NCBI GenBank assembly: GCA_944372525.1
Contig: CALVZL010000023.1
Coordinates: 39,031 to 103,030 of the forward strand
From: an uncultured Clostridia bacterium
GTDB taxonomy: Bacteria > Bacillota > Clostridia > Christensenellales > Borkfalkiaceae
Length of the DNA stretch: 64,000 nucleotides
Reading direction: 5' to 3'
Under the pieces are notes generated by a model. That model was not told the origin of the DNA, ran no database searches, and saw only the letters and a program-made list of their open reading frames with translations. How positions within the stretch are numbered: position 1 is the first letter of the stretch; each line of letters starts with the position of its first letter. Shown piece after piece: positions 1 to 8,505 of the stretch. Both the position numbers and the translations under genes were made by a program.

Positions 1-874
<874 letters not shown>

Positions 875-994
875 CTTTGCTCACCGTCCGGTTTTCTGTT
901 TCGACTTTCAATCCTAATATAATGTAAATTCCGCACAATTAAACGCTTTTGACAAAATTTACCCCCCTTTTTTCAAAAAAAATTCGCCCGCTGC

Positions 995-1023
995 TTTACA
1001 AACGGACGATTTTATACTAAAAT
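995..1023 (+). promoter_or_regulatory. Promoter of the phosphoribosyltransferase-like gene
   Basis: A sigma-A type promoter TTTACA-17 bp-TAAAAT reads toward the gene at 1051. The AGGGGG ribosome binding site follows at about 1038-1043. Confidence 0.55.
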
Positions 1024-1050
1024 GGAAAAAAGAGCTTCAGGGGGAATGGT

Positions 1051-1680
1051 ATGCATACGAGAACGGTAGAACACAGGGCAAAACGAAACGGAAACGTGAA
1101 ACTGCACGCGATCGAAGGCCATTTTGCAACGCAGCATTCGCACGTGACGCACTGCATCGACATGACGCAGGTAAAATCCCAGATGAATATGGCGAAACAG
1201 GCGGCACGGCTGTTCGCGGAAGATTTCGGCGGCACGCCCGTCGACACGATCATTACCCTCGAACGCACAAAGATGATCGGCGCCTTCCTTGCGTCCGAAC
1301 TCTCGCACAGCGGGGTCAATCTGCATCAGGACATCTCTGTCATTTCGCCCGAGATCCGCGACGATAAACTTCTTCTGCGTGACAATTTTCTCTCCTATGT
1401 CGAAGGAAAACACGTCCTTCTTCTGACTGCGACCAGCACGACGGGTCTGACCCTGCGCGGCGTGCTCGACGGGATCCGCTATTACGGAGGCGAGCCCGCC
1501 GGCGTCGCGGCGCTGTTCGGAGGAAATTTTGAACTGGACGTCCCCTTTGCCCGGCTGTTCGGCGTCGAGGACATCGAAGGGTATGCCTCATATTCGGCGG
1601 CGGACTGTCCGCTCTGCCGTGCCAATGTGCGTGTCGATGCCGTCGTCAACTCTTACGGATACAGCAAAATTCCCCAATGA
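1051..1680 (+). CDS. Phosphoribosyltransferase-like protein (orotate PRTase-related)
   Basis: A 209-aa protein resembling the type I phosphoribosyltransferase fold. A hydrophobic strand followed by LLLTATSTTGLT (about residues 123-134) sits where the PRPP loop (consensus hhhDDxxTTG) is expected. The acidic pair of that loop is replaced by Thr/Ala, so catalysis on PRPP is doubtful. The C-terminus carries a single CPLC pair (186-189). It starts at an ATG with SD AGGGGG. It stands alone, divergent from grpE and convergent with the pyr operon, whose own PyrE has an intact PRPP loop. A regulatory or substrate-binding role is inference. Family call moderate, function unknown. Confidence 0.6.
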   Translation: MHTRTVEHRAKRNGNVKLHAIEGHFATQHSHVTHCIDMTQVKSQMNMAKQAARLFAEDFGGTPVDTIITLERTKMIGAFLASELSHSGVNLHQDISVISPEIRDDKLLLRDNFLSYVEGKHVLLLTATSTTGLTLRGVLDGIRYYGGEPAGVAALFGGNFELDVPFARLFGVEDIEGYASYSAADCPLCRANVRVDAVVNSYGYSKIPQ

Positions 1681-1699
1681 CGGTTTGAACACCATCCGG

Positions 1700-1730
1700 A
1701 TCCGCCGGCTCAGCCGGCGGATTTTTCGTT
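1700..1730 (+). terminator. Intrinsic terminator after the PRTase-like gene
   Basis: A 10-bp perfect stem (ATCCGCCGGC / GCCGGCGGAT, 3-nt loop) is followed by TTTTTCGTTT. It is also the first hairpin of repeat copy A. Confidence 0.8.
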
Positions 1731-1950
1731 TCGGGCTGTTTGCTCTCATCCTTTTGGCGGCACGCAAGCCGCGCATAGGACGCTCGGCGACCATGCATTT
1801 GTGATCGGCTGCCCGAAAACAACCCTCTTCCGTGCCTATCGCTCTTCTCCGATTGCCCTATTCCGTTCTTTATTCTTGTTTTTTCCTTTTCTGTGTGCTT
1901 TTCGTTAGGTTCTTTTCTCTCTTTTCCGATCCTTCCGTCCCTCGGCAAAG
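1700..1950 (+). repeat. Dispersed intergenic element, copy A
   Basis: This is the most diverged of four related elements in the window (others near 9850, 20711 and 46532), all in the same orientation. Shared landmarks in order are: the CCGGC...GCCGG hairpin followed by TTTTTCGTTTCGGGCT; a GCGGC-loop-GCCGC hairpin with CGCAA in the loop; an ATGCA block; CCTCTTCCGTGCCTAT; TCTCCGATTGCC; and a long pyrimidine-rich tract. It fills the gap between the convergent PRTase-like gene and pyrE. No coding region is supported here. Confidence 0.65.
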
Positions 1951-1986
1951 CCTTCAAAAAGACGGACCATCCGCACGTTTCAGTAA

Positions 1987-2016
1987 GAAAAAAGGACGGG
2001 TCTGCCGTCCGTTTTT
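1987..2016 (-). terminator. Terminator of the pyr operon
   Basis: Directly after the pyrE stop on the minus strand there is a GGACGG / CCGTCC stem followed by TTTTTTC. Confidence 0.75.
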
Positions 2017-2670
2017 TCATGCGCCGTACTGCGCCCGATATTCCTTCATCGCCTGCAAAAATTCTCTGCCGCCGATCACCCCATCTTCGATCGCTCCGAT
2101 GATATCCTGCATGGTGACGATAGAGCAAACTTTGATGCCGTACTCGTCCGTCGCCTCCTGTGCCGCAGACTTTTCTCCCGTGCCGCGCTCCTGGCGGTCA
2201 ACCGAAAGGAGTATCGCCTCCACCTTCACGTCCGCTTCCCGGCGGAGTTTGGGAAGAATCTCCCGCAGGGCTTTTCCGGAAGTCATGACATCTTCGATGA
2301 TACAGACTTTATCTCCGTCCGCAAGTTTTTGTCCGACAAATAATCCGCCTTCGCCGTGGTCTTTGACTTCCTTTCGGTCAAAACAAAAGCCCACGTCCAC
2401 GCCGTAGCTCTTTGCCAGCGCGATGCTGGCGGAGACGGCGAGCGGAATTCCCTTGTAAGCGGGACCGACGAGCGTCTTTGCCTCAATTCCGTTTTCCATA
2501 TAGCAGGCGGCGTAATATTCGCCGAGCTGCGTGATCTGCGACCCCGTGCGATATTTGCCCGTATTGATGAAATAGGGCGCCCTCCTCCCGCTTTTCAGAA
2601 CGAAATCTCCGAAACAGAGCACCTCGTTCTCCACCATAAACCGAATAAACCGCTGTTTGTAATTCAACAT
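2017..2670 (-). CDS. pyrE: Orotate phosphoribosyltransferase
   Basis: Converts orotate and PRPP to orotidine 5'-phosphate, step five of UMP synthesis. The 217-aa protein has the PRPP-binding loop KVCIIEDVMTSGKALRE (residues 121-137) with its acidic ED pair. The flexible catalytic loop KDHGEGG is at 103-109. It is the last gene of the pyrBCFKDE operon, 9 bp downstream of pyrD, and is followed by a terminator. Length is normal for the family. Confidence 0.96.
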   Translation of the reverse strand: MLNYKQRFIRFMVENEVLCFGDFVLKSGRRAPYFINTGKYRTGSQITQLGEYYAACYMENGIEAKTLVGPAYKGIPLAVSASIALAKSYGVDVGFCFDRKEVKDHGEGGLFVGQKLADGDKVCIIEDVMTSGKALREILPKLRREADVKVEAILLSVDRQERGTGEKSAAQEATDEYGIKVCSIVTMQDIIGAIEDGVIGGREFLQAMKEYRAQYGA

Positions 2671-2679
2671 CTCTTCTCC

Positions 2680-3591
2680 TTATCCGTTCAGCTGCAACGT
2701 CCCCGTCAGGGAAGCGATGCGTCCGATTCCGTAAAAATCGCACCACTCGTTTAGCCCTTCGATGATCTTGGGGCAGGCGAGCGCATCGGTAAAATTCTGC
2801 GTGCCGACCTGTACGGCGGTCGCCCCCGCCATGAGAAACTCGATCGCGTCCTCCGCACAAGTGATCCCTCCCATGCCGATGACGGGCACGGAAACCGCAC
2901 GGCTCGCCTCATAGACCATGCGAACGGCGATCGGACGGATGCCGGCTCCCGATACGCCCCCCGTATTGTTGGCAAGGATCGGTCTCCTGCGGCGGATATC
3001 CACGGCGAGCCCCGTAAAGGTGTTGATGAGAGAAATGCAGTCCGCGCCGCCTTCTTCCGCCGCCGCGGCATTTTTTGCGATGTTCTCCACGTTGGGCGAG
3101 AGTTTGACGATCAGCGGGGTCTTCTGGAGATTTTCCCGCGCAATCTTCGTCACCTCTTTTACGCTCTCGGGACGGATCCCGAACGCCATGCCGCCGCAGC
3201 GGACGTTGGGGCAGGAAATGTTGAGTTCGATGAAATCCGTCTTGCCGTCCAGCAACGCGCAGATCTCCCCGTAATCCCGAAGCGTACTGCCCGCCACGTT
3301 GGCGATCACGCGGGTCTTGGAACGCAGCCATGCGAGATCATGCTCGATGAAATACTCTGCGCCCGGGTTCTGCAATCCCACGGCGTTGAGAATGACGCCG
3401 CGCCCCTCCGCAATGCGGGGGACCGGATTGCCCGCCCGAGGCGCAAGGGTCAGCCCTTTCGTCGCCACTGCTCCCAGACAGGAAATGTCGTATAATTCAT
3501 TGAATTCCCGTCCGAATCCAAAGGTTCCGCTTGCGGGAATGACGGGATTTTTCAGTGTCACGCCGCAGAGCGCAACCGAAAGATCAGCCAT
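2680..3591 (-). CDS. pyrD: Dihydroorotate dehydrogenase, class 1B catalytic subunit
   Basis: FMN-dependent oxidation of dihydroorotate to orotate. In class 1B enzymes it works as a complex with the FAD/2Fe-2S subunit PyrK, which passes electrons to NAD+. The 303-aa protein has N-terminal NPVIPASGTFGFG (15-27) and the catalytic-Cys motif NISCPNVRCGG (124-134, Cys127). A phosphate-binding stretch near the C-terminus contains GGI and VQVGT. The presence of pyrK upstream confirms the 1B type. It begins with ATG after AGAGGAAAA and is separated from pyrK by an unusually long 158-bp gap. Confidence 0.96.
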   Translation of the reverse strand: MADLSVALCGVTLKNPVIPASGTFGFGREFNELYDISCLGAVATKGLTLAPRAGNPVPRIAEGRGVILNAVGLQNPGAEYFIEHDLAWLRSKTRVIANVAGSTLRDYGEICALLDGKTDFIELNISCPNVRCGGMAFGIRPESVKEVTKIARENLQKTPLIVKLSPNVENIAKNAAAAEEGGADCISLINTFTGLAVDIRRRRPILANNTGGVSGAGIRPIAVRMVYEASRAVSVPVIGMGGITCAEDAIEFLMAGATAVQVGTQNFTDALACPKIIEGLNEWCDFYGIGRIASLTGTLQLNG

Positions 3592-3749
3592 AGTTTTTTC
3601 CTCTCATGTTTGTTCATCGGCAGCCGGGAGCGCAGGCGCCGCTGCCGGACAACCCGCTTCCCGCCTTACAGACGGAGATGCGGCCCCCTGCCGCAAACGC
3701 GGCGGCAGCCCTTCGCCTTACAGCTCGCGCAACTCCCCCTCTTGTTCCG
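3592..3749 (-). other. 158-bp pyrK-pyrD spacer with GC-rich hairpin
   Basis: Every other junction in this operon overlaps or is at most 9 bp, so this gap stands out. It contains a 7-bp perfect stem (CTGCCGC / GCGGCAG). On the minus strand CTGTAAGGCG occurs twice, and the first copy echoes the pyrK 3' end (GAGCTGTAA). No gene is evident. It may be a remnant of a duplicated pyrK tail or an mRNA processing site; both are inference. Confidence 0.4.
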
Positions 3750-4502
3750 TTACAGCTCCACTTCGTTGATCTCAAAGACCGGGCCGTCCTTGCAAACCCT
3801 TGCTCGCTGTCCGTCCGTCTTTTTGCAGACGCAGACGAGACATGCCCCGATTCCGCATCCCATGCGCTCTTCGAGCGACACGTAGGCAGGGATCTTTTTC
3901 CCCGTCAGCGCGACTTTGAGCGCGCGAAGCATGGGGGTCGGTCCGCAGGACAGGACGACGTCGGGACGCACCTTGTCGATCTCTCCCATAAACGCCTGTA
4001 CCGCCGTTCCGTGATAGCCGCAGCTGCCGTCGTCCGTCGCAAGCAAAAGCCGTTTTCCCCGACCCATCTCATATTCCATACAGACCGATTCGCGGTCGCG
4101 GAACCCCATGTAGGCATAGATCTCCCGATCGGCGGCATACTGGCGGATCGCCGCAATGAGCGGAAAGATCCCGACGCCGCCGCCGACGACCGCCACCCTC
4201 CGCTGGGAATCCTTCAGAGAAAAGCCGTTGCCGAGCGGAAGCAGGACGGGAAGTTTTTCCCGCGCGCGAAACTCGTTCGCCAGCGAACGCGTTCCCTCCC
4301 CGTTCAGTCGGTAACAGACGGTGATCCGCTCTCCCTCCGCCTTGCAGATCGCAAGCGGACGGCGCAGAGGAAACCCGCGCAGACCGATCATCGCGAATTG
4401 TCCCGCCTGCACGGGGATCGCTTCTTCCGTCGCGAAAGTAAGCGCAAAAATCCCTTCCGCAATCGGCGTGTTTTCCAAAATCGTAGCCGTTATTTCGCGC
4501 AT
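3750..4502 (-). CDS. pyrK: Dihydroorotate dehydrogenase electron-transfer subunit
   Basis: FAD and 2Fe-2S subunit of class 1B dihydroorotate dehydrogenase; moves electrons from PyrD to NAD+. The 250-aa protein has the flavodoxin-reductase FAD part (RRPLAI near 47-52), a nucleotide-binding VGGGVGIFP (106-114), and the cluster motif Cys216-x4-Cys221-x2-Cys224-x12-Cys237. I chose the ATG at 4502 (GGGGGAGAT just upstream) over an upstream in-frame ATG at 4547. That gives a 13-nt overlap with the pyrF stop and a family-like N-terminus (MREITATIL). Confidence 0.95.
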   Translation of the reverse strand: MREITATILENTPIAEGIFALTFATEEAIPVQAGQFAMIGLRGFPLRRPLAICKAEGERITVCYRLNGEGTRSLANEFRAREKLPVLLPLGNGFSLKDSQRRVAVVGGGVGIFPLIAAIRQYAADREIYAYMGFRDRESVCMEYEMGRGKRLLLATDDGSCGYHGTAVQAFMGEIDKVRPDVVLSCGPTPMLRALKVALTGKKIPAYVSLEERMGCGIGACLVCVCKKTDGQRARVCKDGPVFEINEVEL

Positions 4503-5398
4503 ATCTCCCCCAAGACGGCGTGCAGGTCCTCTTTCATCGCCAGACACGCCTTCCGCGCGGCCTCGTCAAACGAGCCTCCGAGTTTGCGATATGCGCACAA
4601 AATCCCCCGCGAGTTGTTGACGATCCCGCCAAGCCCCCGCCCGTCGAAACAGTTCGAAAGCATCTCCGCGCTTCCTCCCTGCGCCCCGTATCCGGGCACG
4701 AGAAAAAAGGTATGCGGCAGACGTGTGCGCAAAATCTTTGCCTCTTCGGGATACGTCGCCCCGACGACCGCCCCGACTGAAGAATATCCGTACGATCCGA
4801 CCGTGTCTGTTCCCCATGCTTCGACCATGTCGCCCATGCATTCATACACCGTCCGTCCGTCTTCAAGCCGCAGGTTCTGCAGCTCTCCCGAGGAAGGATT
4901 GCTCGTCTTGACGAGCACGAAGATCCCGCGATCCCCCTTTCCCTCCTGCACGAAGGGCGCGATCCCGTCCGTCCCGAGATAGCCGTTGACCGTGAGAAAA
5001 TCAGAAGGAAACGCGGAAATCTCCCGATCCCCCGTCGGCGTCTTTCCGAGAAACGCCGCCGCATAGCGGGAAGCGGTCGCGCCGATGTCGTTCCGCTTCG
5101 CGTCCGCGATCACGATCAGCCCTTTTTCCCGCGCGTAGACAAGCGTATCGCGGAATGCGCACAAGCCCTCCGCGCCGTACTGTTCATAATAGGCGATCTG
5201 CACCTTCACGGCGGGGACCAGGTCTGCCACGCTCTCCAAAATACCGCGGTTGAAGGCAAAAATCGCCTTTGCCGCACCCGTAAAATCGCTCACGCCGACG
5301 CGCAGCTCTTCGGGAAGGTAGTCCAGCGAAGTATCCAGCCCCACGCAGGTCGGATTCTGTTTTTCGATGATTTTTTCGATCAAGACGTCTGTAATCAT
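4490..5398 (-). CDS. pyrF: Orotidine 5'-phosphate decarboxylase (long form)
   Basis: Decarboxylates OMP to UMP, the last step of the pathway. At 302 aa it belongs to the longer OMP decarboxylase subfamily, with FCVGLD-like TCVGLDTSLDYLP at residues 17-29. The catalytic D-x-K-x-x-x-D set is in ADAKRNDIGAT (Asp99, Lys101, Asp104). Its ATG overlaps the pyrC stop by 4 nt (ATGA), so translation is coupled, and its end overlaps pyrK. Confidence 0.95.
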   Translation of the reverse strand: MITDVLIEKIIEKQNPTCVGLDTSLDYLPEELRVGVSDFTGAAKAIFAFNRGILESVADLVPAVKVQIAYYEQYGAEGLCAFRDTLVYAREKGLIVIADAKRNDIGATASRYAAAFLGKTPTGDREISAFPSDFLTVNGYLGTDGIAPFVQEGKGDRGIFVLVKTSNPSSGELQNLRLEDGRTVYECMGDMVEAWGTDTVGSYGYSSVGAVVGATYPEEAKILRTRLPHTFFLVPGYGAQGGSAEMLSNCFDGRGLGGIVNNSRGILCAYRKLGGSFDEAARKACLAMKEDLHAVLGEICAK

Positions 5399-6666
5399 TT
5401 TTCCGCCTCCCCTCCCTCTCTGTATTTGATCTCGCCGTCCACAATGGTAAACTTTATCTTTCCGAACACTTTTCTCCCCTTAAACGGCGTATTTTTTCCT
5501 TTGGAAACGAACTGCCCGGGATCGATCGTCCACTCCGCGTTGAGATCGGCGATCGTAAGATCGGCCGGGGCTCCCCTGACGATCCTGCCCCCCTGCAGAG
5601 AGAGGATAGAAGCGGGATTCGCGCTCATAAGGGCGGCCAGTTCGGACAGGGAGAGCGGCCCCTCTTTCGCGAGCATGGTATAGGAGAGCGCAAACGAAGT
5701 TTCCAGTCCGCTGATCCCGAAGGCGGCAAGCGCATATTCCACCCGTTTCTCGTCCTCGTGATGCGGCGCATGATCGGTGACGATACAGTCCAGCGTCCCG
5801 TCGCGCAGACCTTCGATGACGGCGACGCGATCTTTCTCCTCCCGCAGCGGCGGATTGACCTTGCTGTCCGTATCGAAATCGCGGATCGCCTCGTCCGTCA
5901 GCGTAAAGTAATGCGGACAGGTCTCTGCCGTCACCTGCACGCCGCGCGCCTTCGCCTCGCGGATGAGCTGCACGCCGCTGTATGTAGAGACGTGACAGAT
6001 GTGAACGGGAAGGTTGAGGCTCTCCGCGAGGCAGATCTCTCGCGCGATCATAATGTCCTCCGCGGCGCGCATGCTCCCCTTCAGTCCGGTCAGGGTCGAA
6101 TAATACCCCTCGTGGACAACCCCTCCGTCCACGAGAGCTTTGTCCTCGCAATGGCAGAGGCATTTCAATCCGAAATCGGCGGCATACTGCATCGCCTGCG
6201 CCATGATCTTTGCGGACGGAACGGACGTTCCGTCTTCGGAGATCGCCACCGCACCCGCCGCCTTCATCGCGCCGATCGCGGCGAGTTCCTCTCCTCTCTG
6301 TCCCTTGGTGATCGCTCCGATGGGATGCACCTTACACAGTCCCGTCTCCTTCGCGCGCGTTTTGAGATAGGTCACGACGACCTTGTTGTCGACGACAGGG
6401 TCGGTATTCGGCATGCAGCAGATCTGTGTAAACCCGCCCTTTACCGCCGCGCGGCAGCCGCTTGTCATGTCCTCTTTCCGCTCAAATCCCGGTTCGCGCA
6501 GGTGGACGTGCATGTCGATAAGCCCGGGAAAAACGGTGAGTCCGGTCAGATCCAACCCCTCTCCCTCGATCTGCGGAGCGATCTCCGCAATTTTTCCCTC
6601 TTCGATGCGGAGATCGAGAGAGCGCACGCCCTCTTCGGTCACCACGTTCCCGTGTTTCAGTATCAT
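5395..6666 (-). CDS. pyrC: Dihydroorotase
   Basis: Zinc amidohydrolase that cyclises carbamoyl-aspartate to dihydroorotate. The 423-aa length and the GLIDMHVHLREPG motif (His53 and His55 metal ligands) mark the class I bacterial form usual in Firmicutes. Later histidines fit: HCE near 170, HICHVS near 228 and DHAPHH near 304. It overlaps pyrB by 4 nt upstream and pyrF by 4 nt downstream (ATGA junctions). Confidence 0.96.
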   Translation of the reverse strand: MILKHGNVVTEEGVRSLDLRIEEGKIAEIAPQIEGEGLDLTGLTVFPGLIDMHVHLREPGFERKEDMTSGCRAAVKGGFTQICCMPNTDPVVDNKVVVTYLKTRAKETGLCKVHPIGAITKGQRGEELAAIGAMKAAGAVAISEDGTSVPSAKIMAQAMQYAADFGLKCLCHCEDKALVDGGVVHEGYYSTLTGLKGSMRAAEDIMIAREICLAESLNLPVHICHVSTYSGVQLIREAKARGVQVTAETCPHYFTLTDEAIRDFDTDSKVNPPLREEKDRVAVIEGLRDGTLDCIVTDHAPHHEDEKRVEYALAAFGISGLETSFALSYTMLAKEGPLSLSELAALMSANPASILSLQGGRIVRGAPADLTIADLNAEWTIDPGQFVSKGKNTPFKGRKVFGKIKFTIVDGEIKYREGGEAEK

Positions 6667-7577
6667 ACTTCCTCCTTGCAGATGAGAGACAGCACCGCCA
6701 TTCGCACGGCAACGCCGGAGAGTACCTGCTCTTCGATCCGGCTCTGATCGGAATCAATGACGCCGCTCGTAAGCTCCACGCCGCGATTGACGGGACCGGG
6801 ATGCAACACCGCCGCGTTCGGTTTTGCGCCGCGCAGCACCTCTTCGTTTACGCCGTAAAACCGCGCATATTCTCCCAGCGAGGGAAAATTGCCCGCATGC
6901 TGACGTTCGAGCTGAATGCGAAGCCCCATCACGACGTCCGCGCCTTCGACCGCCTCTTCGCGGGAGGCGCAAAGTTTTGCCCCCATCTGCTCGATCCCCG
7001 CGGGAACGAGCGTGCGGGGCGCAAACATGCGCACTTCCGCTCCCATTGCCGTCAGCCCGAACAAATTGCTCTTCGCGACCCGGGAATGAAGGATATCGCC
7101 CAGAATGGCGACGCGCAGTCCCTTGATCGTTCCGAAGCGCTCCTTCATCGTGAGCATATCCAGAAGCGCCTGTGTGGGATGCTCGTTCATTCCGTCGCCC
7201 GCGTTGACGACATGGGCGCACACCGTATCGGCAAGCAGCTTCGGCGCGCCGCTCATGGGATGCCGCATGACGATCGCATCCGTACGCATGGCATCGAGCG
7301 TCTTGCCCGTATCGACCAGAGTTTCCCCCTTTTGCACGGAAGACGACGCCACCGAAATATTGACGACGCGCGCGCCCAGATATTTCGCCGCAAACTCAAA
7401 ACTCGTACGGGTGCGGGTGCTGTTTTCATAAAACAAAATGACGACAGATCTGTCCCGCAACTCGCTAAAACGCTTCTCGCCCCGCCGCAAACGGTCTTTC
7501 ATCCAGGCGGAAAGAGACAGAATTTCCTCGATCTCCTCCGCGGCATAACCATACAAACCCAACAGGTCCTGTCTCAA
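6663..7577 (-). CDS. pyrB: Aspartate carbamoyltransferase catalytic subunit
   Basis: Condenses carbamoyl phosphate with aspartate, the first committed step. The 304-aa protein has the carbamoyl-phosphate loop STRTRTSFE (53-61) and HPTQALLD. I placed the start at the TTG at 7575-7577 because GGGAGGAAGGG lies just upstream and the encoded N-terminus (LRQDLLGLYG) matches the family length. An in-frame ATG at 7688 would add 37 atypical residues encoded across the leader terminator. No pyrI regulatory subunit is present. First gene of pyrBCFKDE. Confidence 0.94.
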   Translation of the reverse strand: MRQDLLGLYGYAAEEIEEILSLSAWMKDRLRRGEKRFSELRDRSVVILFYENSTRTRTSFEFAAKYLGARVVNISVASSSVQKGETLVDTGKTLDAMRTDAIVMRHPMSGAPKLLADTVCAHVVNAGDGMNEHPTQALLDMLTMKERFGTIKGLRVAILGDILHSRVAKSNLFGLTAMGAEVRMFAPRTLVPAGIEQMGAKLCASREEAVEGADVVMGLRIQLERQHAGNFPSLGEYARFYGVNEEVLRGAKPNAAVLHPGPVNRGVELTSGVIDSDQSRIEEQVLSGVAVRMAVLSLICKEEV

Positions 7578-7608
7578 TTCCCTTCCTCCCGTTCTTCGTT
7601 TCCGTATG

Positions 7609-7647
7609 CAAAGAAAAATAAGCCCTGCGGCGTGCGCCACAAGACTT
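7609..7647 (-). terminator. Attenuator terminator in the pyr leader
   Basis: On the minus strand a 12-bp stem with G-U pairs (AAGTCTTGTGGC / GCCGCAGGGCTT, loop GCAC) is followed by ATTTTTCTTT. It lies between the pyr promoter and the pyrB TTG. An upstream GCAAGAC could pair with GTCTTGT to form a competing antiterminator. Confidence 0.75.
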
Positions 7648-7715
7648 CTCCGAAATTGTGTGATCCGATTATGTTGTCTTGCCGACATCGCACTGCCGCA
7701 CCCAGATATCGGTTC

Positions 7716-7744
7716 ATTTTAGCATAATGCGCAGAACTTGTAAA
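7716..7744 (-). promoter_or_regulatory. pyrBCFKDE promoter
   Basis: TTTACA (7739-7744), 17-bp spacer, TAAAAT (7716-7721), reading leftward. The transcription start would be near 7709, giving a leader of about 130 nt that contains the attenuator. Confidence 0.8.
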
Positions 7745-7750
7745 GCGCTT

Positions 7751-8446
7751 TCAATATATTTCAACCAAAGAAAACCGCACTTTGTCGCAGGAAGTGAGAT
7801 AATACTCGATGCCGTTCCGCTTCGTCCGCAAAGGGAAATATGTCCCTCCGTGCAAGTGTCCGAACACCGCCGCGTCGACCGCGTTTTCCTCAAAGAGTTG
7901 CGTGAACAGCGTATCCTCTCCGCGGATCCCGAAGGGAGGATAATGAATGAGCGCGATGAGCTTGTCCCCCTCCCGCCGCATCTTCTTTGCCTCAGCAAAC
8001 GCGAGACGGAACCGTTCCCCCTCGCGCAAATAGAGCACTCTGTCGTGCTCGGTAAAATCCGGGCTTCCGGGACAGGTCCAGCCGCGCGACCCCGCGATCA
8101 CAAAGTTGCCCGCTCTGACGCAATCGTTCTGCAGGAAATGGAAAGACGCATCCGGCGCTGCCGCCCGCACGCGCGTGATCCCGTTCCACCAAAAATCGTG
8201 ATTGCCGCGGACAAAGACCTTTGTTCCGGGCAGCGGAGCAAGCGAACGGACGTCGTACATTCCCTCATCGAGATACATTCCCCAAGAGGTATCGCCTCCG
8301 ATGAGCACGAGATCGTCTTGCGTGACTTTGTTCCGCCAATCCGTCTTGATTTTTTCGAAATGCCCCTCCCATTCCTGTCCGAAGACATTCATCGGTTTGT
8401 TGGACATTCCGGAGAGGTGCAGATCGCTGATCGCGAAAACTTTCAT
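7751..8446 (-). CDS. Metallophosphoesterase
   Basis: A 231-aa calcineurin-like phosphoesterase with all metal-site motifs: ISDLHLSG (Asp8, His10), GGDTSWG (Asp52), GNHDFWW (Asn82, His83), IHYPP (His168) and GHLHGG (His197, His199). The NHDFWWNG and GDTSWG variants resemble a bacterial subgroup typified by DR1119-like proteins (from memory). The substrate is unknown. I chose the ATG at 8446 because the protein must begin at MKVFAISDLH. It has no SD, and its -10 box ends 6 bp before the ATG, so the mRNA looks leaderless. Confidence 0.9.
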   Translation of the reverse strand: MKVFAISDLHLSGMSNKPMNVFGQEWEGHFEKIKTDWRNKVTQDDLVLIGGDTSWGMYLDEGMYDVRSLAPLPGTKVFVRGNHDFWWNGITRVRAAAPDASFHFLQNDCVRAGNFVIAGSRGWTCPGSPDFTEHDRVLYLREGERFRLAFAEAKKMRREGDKLIALIHYPPFGIRGEDTLFTQLFEENAVDAAVFGHLHGGTYFPLRTKRNGIEYYLTSCDKVRFSLVEIY

Positions 8447-8452
8447 ACAAAA

Positions 8453-8481
8453 ATAATAGCATATCCGCTCGGAAAACGCAA
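8453..8481 (-). promoter_or_regulatory. Leaderless-type promoter of the metallophosphoesterase
   Basis: TTGCGT (8476-8481), 17 bp, TATTAT (8453-8458), then only 6 bp to the ATG at 8446. Transcription should begin at or next to the start codon. Confidence 0.7.
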
Positions 8482-8505
8482 GCGATTTTTTCGCCGCGCC
8501 AAACG

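Noticed and set aside
3606-4982. 458-aa plus-strand open frame opposite pyrK/pyrF
   Set aside because: Arg/Pro-rich composition, no SD, fully antisense to clearly conserved genes; a product of GC-rich codon bias.
7577-7709. PyrR-binding RNA site in the pyr leader
   Set aside because: Looked for the PyrR consensus loop and found no match; only the terminator and a possible antiterminator are supported.
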